DNA from: Leclercia adecarboxylata
GTDB lineage: Bacteria; Pseudomonadota; Gammaproteobacteria; Enterobacterales; Enterobacteriaceae
Length of the DNA: 64,000 nucleotides
Reading direction: 5' to 3'
Assembly: GCA_002360945.1 (NCBI GenBank)
Contig: DERO01000033.1
Span: 711 to 64,710, forward strand
Below, one piece after another: positions 25,940 through 33,736 of this stretch. Numbering within the stretch: position 1 is the first letter of the stretch; every line of letters begins with the position of its first letter. The notes beneath the pieces are model-generated. The model saw only the letters and a list, made by a program, of their open reading frames with translations, was not told where the DNA came from and did not search any database. Made by a program: the position numbers and the translations under genes.

Positions 25940-26021
25940 ATAACATGGAAACATTTTTATAACACCTGAGAGAGGGAAGGTTATGATGATGATAAATAAC
26001 AATAAACAGGACGCGGAAATG

Positions 26022-26052
26022 AAAAAAAAGCCGCCCTGAGGTTCAGGGCGGC
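26022..26052 (-). terminator. rho-independent terminator of iacR
   Basis: GCCGCCCTGA and TCAGGGCGGC (26030-26039 and 26043-26052) form a perfect 10-bp stem with a GGT loop. On the minus strand it is followed by eight T. It separates iacR from iacH. Confidence 0.92.
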
Positions 26053-26134
26053 CAGTGTTTAAGTGGTTGTTTTATAGTGGATTATCTGGAATTTTTAAGG
26101 CTGTCACAAAACCGCAATTCTCTCAGCGGTGCCC

Positions 26135-26599
26135 TCAGAGCTCGTTCAGATTATCGAGCACTTTCGCCAGGGAGAGGTTCATTTTTTCCATCTGGGCGGC
26201 GGTCATGCCTTTAAAACCCTTCTCAAAAACCTTGCTGGTAAGACGGTGCGCCTCGGCCACTTTTTCCCGTCCGGCACCGGTAAGCATCACCTCGGTGACC
26301 CTGGCGTCCTGAACGCTGCTGGCGGTGGTCACCAGGCCGTCATCGCGCAGGCGACCGACGATTTTGGTCACGGTCGGCATTTTGGTCATCGCATATTCGG
26401 AGATCTGCGAGATGCTGGCCTTACCGTACTGCTCGGTGATCATCAGCACCCGAAAGCGGGAAACATCGAGCTGCACCTTTTTCAGGGTAATTTCCATTAC
26501 TTGCGTGTAGCGCGCATAGACATTAACGATCCAGTAGAACGGGAACTCTTCGCGATGAAAAGAGGAGCCGCTGTCTGACGATGGTGTGGTTTGACTCAT
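26135..26599 (-). CDS. iacR: MarR-family regulator of IAA catabolism
   Basis: A 154-residue MarR protein. I use the ATG at 26599 (MSQTTPSSDSG) instead of an upstream in-frame start at 26644. The winged HTH is QYGKASISQISEYAMTKMP followed by TVTKIVGRLRDDGLV and the wing ARVTEVMLTGAGREKV; helices at both ends form the dimer. In known systems IacR represses iac genes and is released by IAA. It is divergent from the MFS gene and is separated from iacH by a terminator, so it can control both sides. Confidence 0.9.
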   Translation of the reverse strand: MSQTTPSSDSGSSFHREEFPFYWIVNVYARYTQVMEITLKKVQLDVSRFRVLMITEQYGKASISQISEYAMTKMPTVTKIVGRLRDDGLVTTASSVQDARVTEVMLTGAGREKVAEAHRLTSKVFEKGFKGMTAAQMEKMNLSLAKVLDNLNEL

Positions 26600-26877
26600 G
26601 AAATGACGTTCCAGAAGTGATGCAATGGCGGCAATTATACCCACTATTGTCCGCCCGCTATAGCCTCTTCACCTCCTGCGGCACCTTCTCTTATTACCTC
26701 TGCGCCACGAAAGCCGATCGACATCGCAATATGATTCGAAAACGCTACGTGATTAACAATTGCGTATCATTTTTCAAACATAACATTGACGTTTATGTGT
26801 GCGATTTCCTATACGTTAGCGCACGTGTTCAGGTTGCACGAAAAAACAATACCCATAACCGCAATGTGGAGCTTTTC
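26600..26877. promoter_or_regulatory. divergent control region iacR / MFS permease
   Basis: These 278 bp carry the iacR promoter on one side and the permease promoter on the other. The stretch 26755-26835 is AT-rich and contains TACGTTAGCGCACGT, which resembles the ACGT-centred palindrome before iacH. No short gene with a good start was found. Confidence 0.4.
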
Positions 26878-28260
26878 ATGAACGAGAGTCCATCGCTGGA
26901 ACAGACACGCAGTGACGTGCTGGCTCCCCCTTCGCCTGCTGACGCCGCGCTCGATCCGCGTCAACAGCGGGTGATTAAAAAGTTATTCCGCAGACTGATC
27001 ACTTTTTTGTTCATCCTGTTCGTCTTCTCGTACCTCGATCGCATCAACATCGGCTTTGCCGGGCTGACGATGGGCAAAGATCTGGGCCTCACCAGCACCA
27101 TGTTTGGCTTAGCGACCACCCTGTTTTACGTCATGTATGTGATTTGCGGGATACCGAGCAACGTGATGCTGAGCGTAGTGGGTGCGCGGCGCTGGATCGC
27201 CATTCTGATGGTGGTCTGGGGGATTGCGTCCACCGCCACCATGTTCGCCACCGGCCCTGGTAGCCTGTATGTGCTGCGGATGCTGGTGGGGATCGCTGAA
27301 GCGGGCTTCCTGCCGGGCCTGCTGCTCTATTTAACCTTCTGGTTCCCGGCGCACTACCGCGCCCGCGCCAACGCCCTGTTTATGATTGCCATGCCGGTGA
27401 CCATGGCGCTGGGCTCGCTGGCCTCCGGGTACATTCTCAACCTTGATGGGGTGATGAACCTGAAGGGCTGGCAGTGGCTGTTCCTGCTGGAAGGTTTCCC
27501 GTCGGTGATTCTGGGCTTTGTGGTCTGGTTCTGGCTGGACGACAGCCCGGATAAAGCCCGCTGGCTGACCCAGGATGACAAAGCCTGTCTGAAGGAGATG
27601 CTGGAGGCGGATCGCCTGAATGCGGAGAACACCCAGCAGCGGGAGCGGGCGGCGCTGGCGCCGAAACAGGGCAGCCTGATGCGGGAACTGTTCACCCCGA
27701 CCATCATGCTCTACACCCTCGCCTACTTCTGCCTGACCAACACGTTGAGCGCCCTGAGCGTCTGGACGCCGCTGATCCTGCGCAGCATCAGCGAGGAGAG
27801 CAGCAACGTGACCATCGGGATCCTGAGCGCCATCCCGCAGATCTGTACCATCGTGGCGATGGTATGGTGGAGCAAGCGTTCCGACAAGCGCAACGAGCGT
27901 AAGGTCCACACGCTGCTGCCGTACCTGTTTGCCGCCGCAGGCTGGATCCTGACCGCCACCAGCCACGATCCGATGCTGCAGTTCACCGGGATCGTGATGG
28001 CCTCGTCCGGTGCCTTTGCCGCGATGGTGATCTTCTGGACGACGCCGGACCGCTCAATTTCACTGCGGGCGCGCGCCGTGGGGATTGCGGTGATCAACGC
28101 CACCGGGATGACCGGTGCCGCGCTGGGGCCGCTGCTGATGGGGCTGATGAAGGACATCACCGGCAACTTCAACGCCGGGATCTTTATGGTGGCCGGTTTC
28201 CTGGTGCTGGGCGCAGTAGTGATTGCGTTGATTCCGATGAAAAATACCGCGCAGCAGTAG
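26878..28260 (+). CDS. MFS permease, anion:cation symporter (ACS) family
   Basis: A 460-residue permease. The ATG at 26878 has GGAG 7 nt upstream. The soluble N-terminus is followed by FLFILFVFSYLDRINIGFAG (helix 1, the ACS hallmark YxDRxNI), GARRWIAILMVVWGIAS and RMLVGIAEAGFLPGLLLYL. It ends with NAGIFMVAGFLVLGAVVIAL. ACS members import aromatic and sugar acids such as hydroxyphenylacetate, phthalate or hexuronates. Divergent from iacR, it is a likely IAA importer; the substrate is inferred. Confidence 0.9.
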   Translation: MNESPSLEQTRSDVLAPPSPADAALDPRQQRVIKKLFRRLITFLFILFVFSYLDRINIGFAGLTMGKDLGLTSTMFGLATTLFYVMYVICGIPSNVMLSVVGARRWIAILMVVWGIASTATMFATGPGSLYVLRMLVGIAEAGFLPGLLLYLTFWFPAHYRARANALFMIAMPVTMALGSLASGYILNLDGVMNLKGWQWLFLLEGFPSVILGFVVWFWLDDSPDKARWLTQDDKACLKEMLEADRLNAENTQQRERAALAPKQGSLMRELFTPTIMLYTLAYFCLTNTLSALSVWTPLILRSISEESSNVTIGILSAIPQICTIVAMVWWSKRSDKRNERKVHTLLPYLFAAAGWILTATSHDPMLQFTGIVMASSGAFAAMVIFWTTPDRSISLRARAVGIAVINATGMTGAALGPLLMGLMKDITGNFNAGIFMVAGFLVLGAVVIALIPMKNTAQQ

Positions 28261-28267
28261 TGGCAAC

Positions 28268-28295
28268 GCCGGGTGGCGGCTACGCCTTACCCGGC
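28268..28295. repeat. REP-like palindromic repeat
   Basis: GCCGGGT...ACCCGGC with GGCGGCTACGCC-type interior just after the permease gene. The same element occurs inverted at 35564-35591 and in a variant at 51434-51459. These are enterobacterial REP sequences. Confidence 0.8.
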
Positions 28296-28399
28296 CTACA
28301 AAACATGGTTCTCTGGGATAAAGCAATGAAGAACGTTTCAGTGGATAAACAACTTAAAGCGGCTCCCTGGTCCGGCTGGAAATCGCTGAGGCGTTTCCT

Positions 28400-28620
28400 G
28401 TAGGCCGGGACGAGGCGCAGGGACGCGCCGAGAGGGCATAGCCTGCAGGGATGCAGGCTGGTGCCCGACCCGAAAGCCGGAAGGAATAAGCCGAAGGGAC
28501 CGCGAAGCGGCGATTTTCTTGCCGGAAGCCCGGGTCGCCAGGGTGGTGGCGATTGAGCCACCCTGGCACGTTCACCGGTTCCGTTGTTACAGAGCAGCAC
28601 GGCTCTGGAAGTGAACGGAA
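28400..28620. other. GC-rich multi-hairpin non-coding block
   Basis: No supported gene lies in 28296-28640. The block contains at least five perfect hairpins: GGCGC/GCGCC (28414-28429), GCCTGCA/TGCAGGC (28441-28458) within an outer GGGCA/TGCCC pair, CCGC/GCGG (28500-28510), a 10-bp GCCAGGGTGG/CCACCCTGGC stem (28537-28567), and CGTTCAC/GTGAACG (28569-28617) enclosing AGAGC/GCTCT. It may be a dispersed repeat or a structured RNA. An open frame on the minus strand here has no start signal and odd composition, so I do not call it. Confidence 0.5.
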
Positions 28621-28642
28621 TTACCACCAGTGCGGCATATTC

Positions 28643-28676
28643 CCCTCACCCTAACCCTCTCCCAAAGGGAGAGGGG
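28643..28676. repeat. CCCTCACCC/GGGAGAGGG intergenic palindrome, copy 1
   Basis: Shares the sequence CCCTCACCC-(T/C)AACCCTCTCCC and the stem CCTCTCCC/GGGAGAGG with copies at 40369-40401 and (inverted) 47898-47930. All three lie just past gene ends, consistent with terminator-like repeats. Confidence 0.8.
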
Positions 28677-28698
28677 ATCGTCCGTACTCAGTGTTAAA

Positions 28699-29895
28699 TT
28701 ACTCCGCCGCGACCGGTTTCACCCGTACCCCGGCAAACACCATCACCATCGCCGCGACCAGAAGCACGCCGCTGGCGGTGAATACCCCGCTGGCACCGTT
28801 GAGATCGAACACCGCCCCGCCCCCTGCCGCACCCGCGCCGATCGCCAACTGGATCGCGGCAACCATCAGTCCGCCCGCGCTTTCGGCCTCGTCGGTAACG
28901 GTGGTCGCCAGCCAGGTGGACCAGCCCACCGGCACCAGACCGAAGGCAAAGCCCCACAGGCTCACCAGCAGACCGTCCACCAGCGCCAGATGCCCAAAGG
29001 CCACCATCAGCAACGCCAGGATCCCCATCGCAAAGGGCACCAGCGCCAGAGTCAGGCGCAGGTTACGCGCCAGCAGATGCCCGGCGATGGAGGTACCGAC
29101 GAAGTTCGCCACGCCGAAGCCGAGCAGGATCAGGGAAATAGTTTCCACGCTCGCCTGCCCCACCGTCTCGAGGAACGGACGCAGATAGGTAAAGAAGGCG
29201 AAGTGGCCGCTGAAGATTAGAATGGTCGCCAGCAGGCCACCGATCATCCCCGGACGACGCAGAACCCGCCACAGCGTGCTGAGGCTGCCGCTGTTTTCCG
29301 GACGCATCGACGGGAGTACCCACAGCTGCCACAGCAGAGCCAGCGCGCTGGGTACCACGCAGAGGATAAAGACGTTGCGCCAGCCGATCAGGCTGCCGAG
29401 ATAGCTGCCCAGCGGCGCAGCCACCACGGTGGCAATCGACACCCCGGAGAAGATAATCGCCAGCGCCTTCGGCACGTCGCTGGCGGGCACCAGGCGCATC
29501 GCGGTGGCGGTGGACATCGCCCAGAAGCCGCCAATCGCCACGCCGAGCAGCAAGCGCCCCATCAGCAGAACATGCAGCGACGGCGCGAAGGCGACCAGCA
29601 GGCTGGAGACAATTTGCAGCACCGAAAAGAACATCAGCACCCAGCGACGGTCGATGCTTTTAGTTGCAGAGGTGATCAGCAGGCCGGTGACCAGCGCCAC
29701 CAGCGCGGTGGCGGTGACAGACTGCCCGGCCACCCCCTCGCTGACGCCGAGACTGGCGGCCATGGGCGTCAGCAGGCTGGCGGGAAGAAACTCGGCGACG
29801 ATCAGGCCGAAGACCCCCAGCCCCAGCGACCAGACCGCTCGCCAGGCGGGTCTGGCCGGGGCGGTGGCCTCGTTTGCGGCGATGGATGAATGCAT
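28699..29895 (-). CDS. NepI-like MFS efflux permease (DHA1)
   Basis: A 398-residue, 12-helix permease resembling the purine ribonucleoside exporter NepI along its length: IVAEFLPASLLTPMAASLG, SEGVAGQSVTATALVALV, GGFWAMSTATAMRLVP, GWRNVFILC and PVGWSTWLATTVTDEAES. The ATG at 29895 (GGGAG upstream) is preferred over an upstream ATG at 29940. It is divergent from an AraC-type regulator, which probably controls it. It may be a NepI paralogue or another DHA1 exporter; the substrate is not fixed. Confidence 0.87.
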   Translation of the reverse strand: MHSSIAANEATAPARPAWRAVWSLGLGVFGLIVAEFLPASLLTPMAASLGVSEGVAGQSVTATALVALVTGLLITSATKSIDRRWVLMFFSVLQIVSSLLVAFAPSLHVLLMGRLLLGVAIGGFWAMSTATAMRLVPASDVPKALAIIFSGVSIATVVAAPLGSYLGSLIGWRNVFILCVVPSALALLWQLWVLPSMRPENSGSLSTLWRVLRRPGMIGGLLATILIFSGHFAFFTYLRPFLETVGQASVETISLILLGFGVANFVGTSIAGHLLARNLRLTLALVPFAMGILALLMVAFGHLALVDGLLVSLWGFAFGLVPVGWSTWLATTVTDEAESAGGLMVAAIQLAIGAGAAGGGAVFDLNGASGVFTASGVLLVAAMVMVFAGVRVKPVAAE

Positions 29896-29937
29896 TTGTA
29901 ATACTCCCCTCAGGAAAATGTGACGTATGTCGCAAAG

Positions 29938-29966
29938 CATAGATAGTTCACCACGGACGATCTATG
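29938..29966. promoter_or_regulatory. candidate AraC-type operator between the MFS and AraC genes
   Basis: CATAGAT (29938-29944) and ATCTATG (29960-29966) form an inverted repeat 15 bp apart in the 115-bp divergent gap. A second pair, GGACGA and TCGTCC, overlaps it. The position suits control of both genes. Confidence 0.4.
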
Positions 29967-30010
29967 ACATATAATCTTCACTTATTGATTATTCGTCCGG
30001 GAATAGAGAA

Positions 30011-30967
30011 ATGACGCTACAGTCGCCTGATTTGATCAGTGAATTGCTGCGCGGAATGCGCCTGTCGGGGGTGAAGTACCGCCGGATTGAGGCCAGCGCG
30101 CCCTTTGGCGTGGCCTTCAGCACGGCCGCGGGAAAAGCGCAGTTCCACTTTATCAGCCGCGGTCCGGCGGTATTGCGGATGCACAGCGGGGCGCGTTTTG
30201 CGCTGAACAGCGGCGATGCGGTGTTTATTCCCAACGGCGATGCCCACGCCCTGCTCTCCGGGGATGACGCGACGGTGACGCCGGTTTCGGCCTTTCCCAG
30301 CGAGCCGATCTGCGGCAGCGTCAGCGATATTCACTGCGAGCCCTGCCCTGACAGCGACAACGTGGTGATATTCAGCGGGTGTATGGATTTCGATCTTGGG
30401 GGAATGCAGCCGCTGATCAAGGCGATGCCGGAGGTGATGATGGTCAGCCGTCTGATGACCACCTGGCCGGAGATCCATCCTCTGCTGGAGGCGATGGAGC
30501 GCGAGTCGATGACTCGTCAGGTGGGATTTGCCGGGATCCTCGCCCGGCTGGCGGACGTAGTAGCGGCGCTGATCGTCCGCGGCTGGGTTGAAGCCGGGTG
30601 CGGGAAAGCCACCGGCTGGATCCAGGTGCTGCGCGATCCGCGCCTCAGCCGGGCGATCTACGCCATGCACCAGCAGCCGGGCGTGAACTGGAGCGTGGCG
30701 GAACTGGCAAAGGAGGCAGGCACCTCGCGGTCGGTATTTGCCGAGCGGTTTCTCTCGGCCACCGGCACGACACCGGCGAAATACCTGACCGAGCTGCGGA
30801 TGCGGCTGGCGATCCAGTATATCGGGCAGGAGAATCAGGCGATTGAGACCGTGGCGCTGCGCCTCGGTTACGGCTCGCTGGCGGCATTCAGCCGGGCGTT
30901 TAAGCGGATTGTCGGCCAGTCGCCGGGCGCGTTACGCGAAGCCGGTCAGACTCCACAGGAGATCTGA
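30011..30967 (+). CDS. AraC-family transcriptional regulator
   Basis: A 318-residue regulator with an N-terminal cupin-type domain of the AraC_binding_2/cupin_6 type (about 10-195: RGPAVLRMHSGARFALNSGD, IPNGDAHALL). The C-terminal double helix-turn-helix has WSVAELAKEAGTSRSVFAER, LTELRMRLAIQYI, and VALRLGYGSLAAFSRAFKR, followed by a GQSPGALR end. It is divergent from the NepI-like permease. The inducer is unknown. The start ATG at 30011 has GAGA just upstream. Confidence 0.93.
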   Translation: MTLQSPDLISELLRGMRLSGVKYRRIEASAPFGVAFSTAAGKAQFHFISRGPAVLRMHSGARFALNSGDAVFIPNGDAHALLSGDDATVTPVSAFPSEPICGSVSDIHCEPCPDSDNVVIFSGCMDFDLGGMQPLIKAMPEVMMVSRLMTTWPEIHPLLEAMERESMTRQVGFAGILARLADVVAALIVRGWVEAGCGKATGWIQVLRDPRLSRAIYAMHQQPGVNWSVAELAKEAGTSRSVFAERFLSATGTTPAKYLTELRMRLAIQYIGQENQAIETVALRLGYGSLAAFSRAFKRIVGQSPGALREAGQTPQEI

Positions 30968-30983
30968 CCGGATTGATGAGCGG

Positions 30984-31733
30984 TTAAAGCCAGCTCTGCT
31001 GCGACGGTGTACCTTCGCTGCGCTCTTCACGCGGCAGCTCGATGGTGAGCGTGGAGAGATGTTTTGACCACAGATCGGCCACCCATTTCACGCCGCGGGC
31101 GGTAAAGCGCGCCTGAGACCAGGTGTGCTGGTTTTCGCCCACGCCGCTGTGCAGCGTAAAATAGCCCGCGTCGATATGGTGCTGCGGCGGAACCAGATTG
31201 CCGCCGACGCGCTGCATGATATTGCGCTCCAGCAGGAATTCGCGGAACTGCGGCTCTTTGGCTTTCAGCATTTTACAGAGCTGACGAAAACCCATCGCCT
31301 CTTTCACTCTGACGAACTGGTCAAAAAACACCGCCTTTGGGGCCCAAAGGGCAAGCTGCTCCTCCGCCCGGTGGCATTTTTCATACTGCTCGGCCCAGGC
31401 GCGGGCCGCCGCTGCCGGGTTGGTAAAGTCCGGGAGATTGGCGTTTCTTTCACGCTCCTGCCAGCGATCCAGCATGGCAGCCGTGAAGCCCGGGGAGATG
31501 CGTGAAACCGTCAGCAGGGAGTCTCGTTTGTTGAGCAAAAACTCCTGCCGCGTTTCACCTTCGCGCTCGTACAGACTGGCCGTTACCGGCTGCGAAAGAC
31601 GCTGCGCTGTTTCCAGGCTCTTCACCATGCGCTTCACCTCGGTATGAGCAATACCGGTCATCTTCGCGATTTCGCGGCTGCTGATAGTGGCAAGCGGGTT
31701 GTTGGACTGGAAAGTTTGAACAGGAATTACCAT
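30984..31733 (-). CDS. orphan phage antirepressor-like protein (Rha / KilA-C)
   Basis: A 249-residue protein. I use the ATG at 31733, preceded by GAGGGG, rather than the GTG at 31742. Residues 1-95 resemble the Rha regulatory domain, with ATISSREIAKMTGIAHTEVK as a DNA-binding start. The C-terminal part (about 130-235) is the KilA-C antirepressor domain: EAMGFRQLCKMLKAKEPQ, NLVPPQHHIDAGYF and TARGVKWVADLW. No other phage genes are adjacent, so it is a prophage remnant or a domesticated regulator. It looks intact. Confidence 0.85.
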   Translation of the reverse strand: MVIPVQTFQSNNPLATISSREIAKMTGIAHTEVKRMVKSLETAQRLSQPVTASLYEREGETRQEFLLNKRDSLLTVSRISPGFTAAMLDRWQERERNANLPDFTNPAAAARAWAEQYEKCHRAEEQLALWAPKAVFFDQFVRVKEAMGFRQLCKMLKAKEPQFREFLLERNIMQRVGGNLVPPQHHIDAGYFTLHSGVGENQHTWSQARFTARGVKWVADLWSKHLSTLTIELPREERSEGTPSQQSWL

Positions 31734-31861
31734 AGGTTTCACCCCTCACTCATACATTACTCGGGTAATTTGCTCTAATAGTATACAAATACCTGTTCAA
31801 ATATCCAGTATAATTTTTAAGCATATCCTCTGAAAAGCAGGCCACGCCTAAGTTCCCGTAA

Positions 31862-32698
31862 TCAGGACGTTTTTGGCGACGGCGCCAGGCTTTCCAGTTC
31901 CCGCGCATCATGGCTACAGAAAAAAGTGATGTCGTTGGCGTGCGAACAGGAGAGCTCGCGCAGCCGCTGCTGGTTGCGCCGCCGGGCATCGTTGTCCATC
32001 GCCATCATCCACTGGTAAAAGCGCAGCCCGGGGGTACAGTGGCGTTGCGGCTGGCGCATCTCATCCCGGTAAAACCAGGCGTCGCCACCGTGCAGCAGCC
32101 ACCCCTGCGGCTGCTGGATGGCAATCCCGGCGTGACCCGGCGTATGCCCGGCCAGCGGCACCAGCAGGATCTCCGGCGGCAGTCCGTTCAGCGCCGTGAC
32201 TGCGTCGAAGCCAAACCAGCGCTCGCCCTGCACCTGATAACCTTCCCAGCCAGAGGTGGCGCTCCACTGTCCGGGACGATAGCGCTCCCGCTGCAGCCAG
32301 CTGTGGCGCTGCTGCGCCGTGTCGATCTCCTGCTGCATTAAGTGGATGCGCGCGTGAGGGAAGTCGGTCAGCCCGCCCGCGTGGTCGAAATCCAGGTGCG
32401 TCAGAATGATATGGCGGACGTCCGCCACGCTGAAGCCCAGCGCCTCGACCCGGGCGCGTGCCGTGAGCGATTCCCGGCGCTGAATGTTATTCAGCACCCG
32501 GAAAAAGCCCGACAGCCGGGATGGGTCGCGCACGTCCCCTTGCCCGAAGCCGGTATCCACCAGCACCAGCCCGTCGCGCTCGGTTTCAATCAGCAGGCAG
32601 TGGCAGACCAGGTGCGCATGCAACCCCTTGCTGAAACCGTCGTAAAATGCGCCGCCAAGCGGGCACATGCACCCGCAGTTAAGGTGATGGATCTTCAT
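31862..32698 (-). CDS. metallo-beta-lactamase-fold hydrolase
   Basis: A 278-residue MBL-fold protein with GGAGGCG before the ATG. Metal ligands are visible: HLDFDHAGG (HxxxDH), a His in LAGHTPGHAG, an Asp in LLHGGDAWFY, and a late His in FCSHDA. The layout is like AHL-lactonase/YtnP-type members, but substrate specificity cannot be read. A Cys cluster opens the protein (NCGCMCPLGG). It lies 12 bp downstream of a lipoprotein gene and is probably cotranscribed with it. Confidence 0.88.
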   Translation of the reverse strand: MKIHHLNCGCMCPLGGAFYDGFSKGLHAHLVCHCLLIETERDGLVLVDTGFGQGDVRDPSRLSGFFRVLNNIQRRESLTARARVEALGFSVADVRHIILTHLDFDHAGGLTDFPHARIHLMQQEIDTAQQRHSWLQRERYRPGQWSATSGWEGYQVQGERWFGFDAVTALNGLPPEILLVPLAGHTPGHAGIAIQQPQGWLLHGGDAWFYRDEMRQPQRHCTPGLRFYQWMMAMDNDARRRNQQRLRELSCSHANDITFFCSHDARELESLAPSPKTS

Positions 32699-32710
32699 CT
32701 CGCCTCCTCA

Positions 32711-33508
32711 TCAAGGTGATTGCGTCTGCTGGCTCTGCTCGGACGTGCCAAAATGGGTGGTGTCGCCGTGGCCGTGTTCACCGCTGCCCTGCCCGCGCCG
32801 GAGTTGGATCACCTGGCCCTGCTGCCAGGCATCGGCCCCCTTCGCCACCGGGTGGGCCACGATATCGGCGCGCTGGCGTTTGATCGCCTGGGTATCGATC
32901 CCCAGACGGCGATCGCGATCCGCCAGCAGCGCCGGATCGAGTTGCCCTTCCCCGGTAAAGCCCATCATCAGGGCCGGGATGCCAAGCGGCAGAGTTTTGT
33001 CGCGATCCGTGTGCCAGGTGTGCCAGGTTTTGCCGTAGGTGTTGACGATTTTGCTCATCAGCGCCTTGTCCGCCACCGCCGGCAGGCCGGGTGCCACCAG
33101 GCTGCCCGATTTCACTTCGTACTGATGGCTGTGCCAGAGCTTTTTCTCCTCCGGCGGCAGGGTGTTAAACAGGCGTTCGCTGATGATGTACTCGACGCCC
33201 ATCAGTCGGGCATCTTTCGTATTGCCGTCATAAATGACCGCCTGCATGACATCTTCGTTAAGCACCGTCACATAGTGATGGGCCTCCATCTGCCCGTTTT
33301 TATCCCCACTGTAAAAATGAAAACCGTCGAGGTACGCGCTGATGGCCTCCACCGGCGGGCGGGACTGGATCACCTGGGCACCCGTTTCCAGAGTACGCAT
33401 TTTGGCGGAGGTGCTTTCACCAGGGATGGGGGCCTGCGGCGGTGAGTTGTTCGCCCCGCAGCCGACAAGAAGCAGGATGGCTGGAACGATCAAAGGTAAC
33501 GATTTCAT
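32711..33508 (-). CDS. DUF1264-family lipoprotein
   Basis: A 265-residue protein starting at ATG 33508 (GGGAG upstream). A lipoprotein signal ends in LLLVGC with Cys at about 17. The mature part carries the DUF1264 (oil-body-associated-protein-like) domain: AISAYLDGFHFYSGDKNGQMEAHHY, LMGVEYIISERLF, KKLWHSHQYEVKSG and YGKTWHTWHTDRD. The C-terminus is Gln/His-rich and variable. Bacterial function is unknown. It is followed by the MBL-fold gene, so the two may work together at the envelope. Confidence 0.87.
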   Translation of the reverse strand: MKSLPLIVPAILLLVGCGANNSPPQAPIPGESTSAKMRTLETGAQVIQSRPPVEAISAYLDGFHFYSGDKNGQMEAHHYVTVLNEDVMQAVIYDGNTKDARLMGVEYIISERLFNTLPPEEKKLWHSHQYEVKSGSLVAPGLPAVADKALMSKIVNTYGKTWHTWHTDRDKTLPLGIPALMMGFTGEGQLDPALLADRDRRLGIDTQAIKRQRADIVAHPVAKGADAWQQGQVIQLRRGQGSGEHGHGDTTHFGTSEQSQQTQSP

Positions 33509-33736
33509 TGGCACTCCCTTTCACTTATCCTGGTTATGAAGGTAGTGCAGATGCAGGGATTGATCCGGCATATATGTGAAAAAACAGCGGCTTCGCTGTG
33601 ATTCGTCCGCAACGGTAAATTGTCTGGTTATGCGCAAAATGCGCTATCCGACACGCTAAGTGGCTAAGATTCGTCTAAGGTTTTCAGGTGATTGATGACA
33701 GCGGTCACGCTGCCCAGCGAACTTAGGAGAACAACC

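Noticed and set aside
28280..28627. A 115-codon minus-strand frame in the hairpin block
   Set aside because: No ribosome-binding site and its codons simply follow the palindromes; treated as non-coding.
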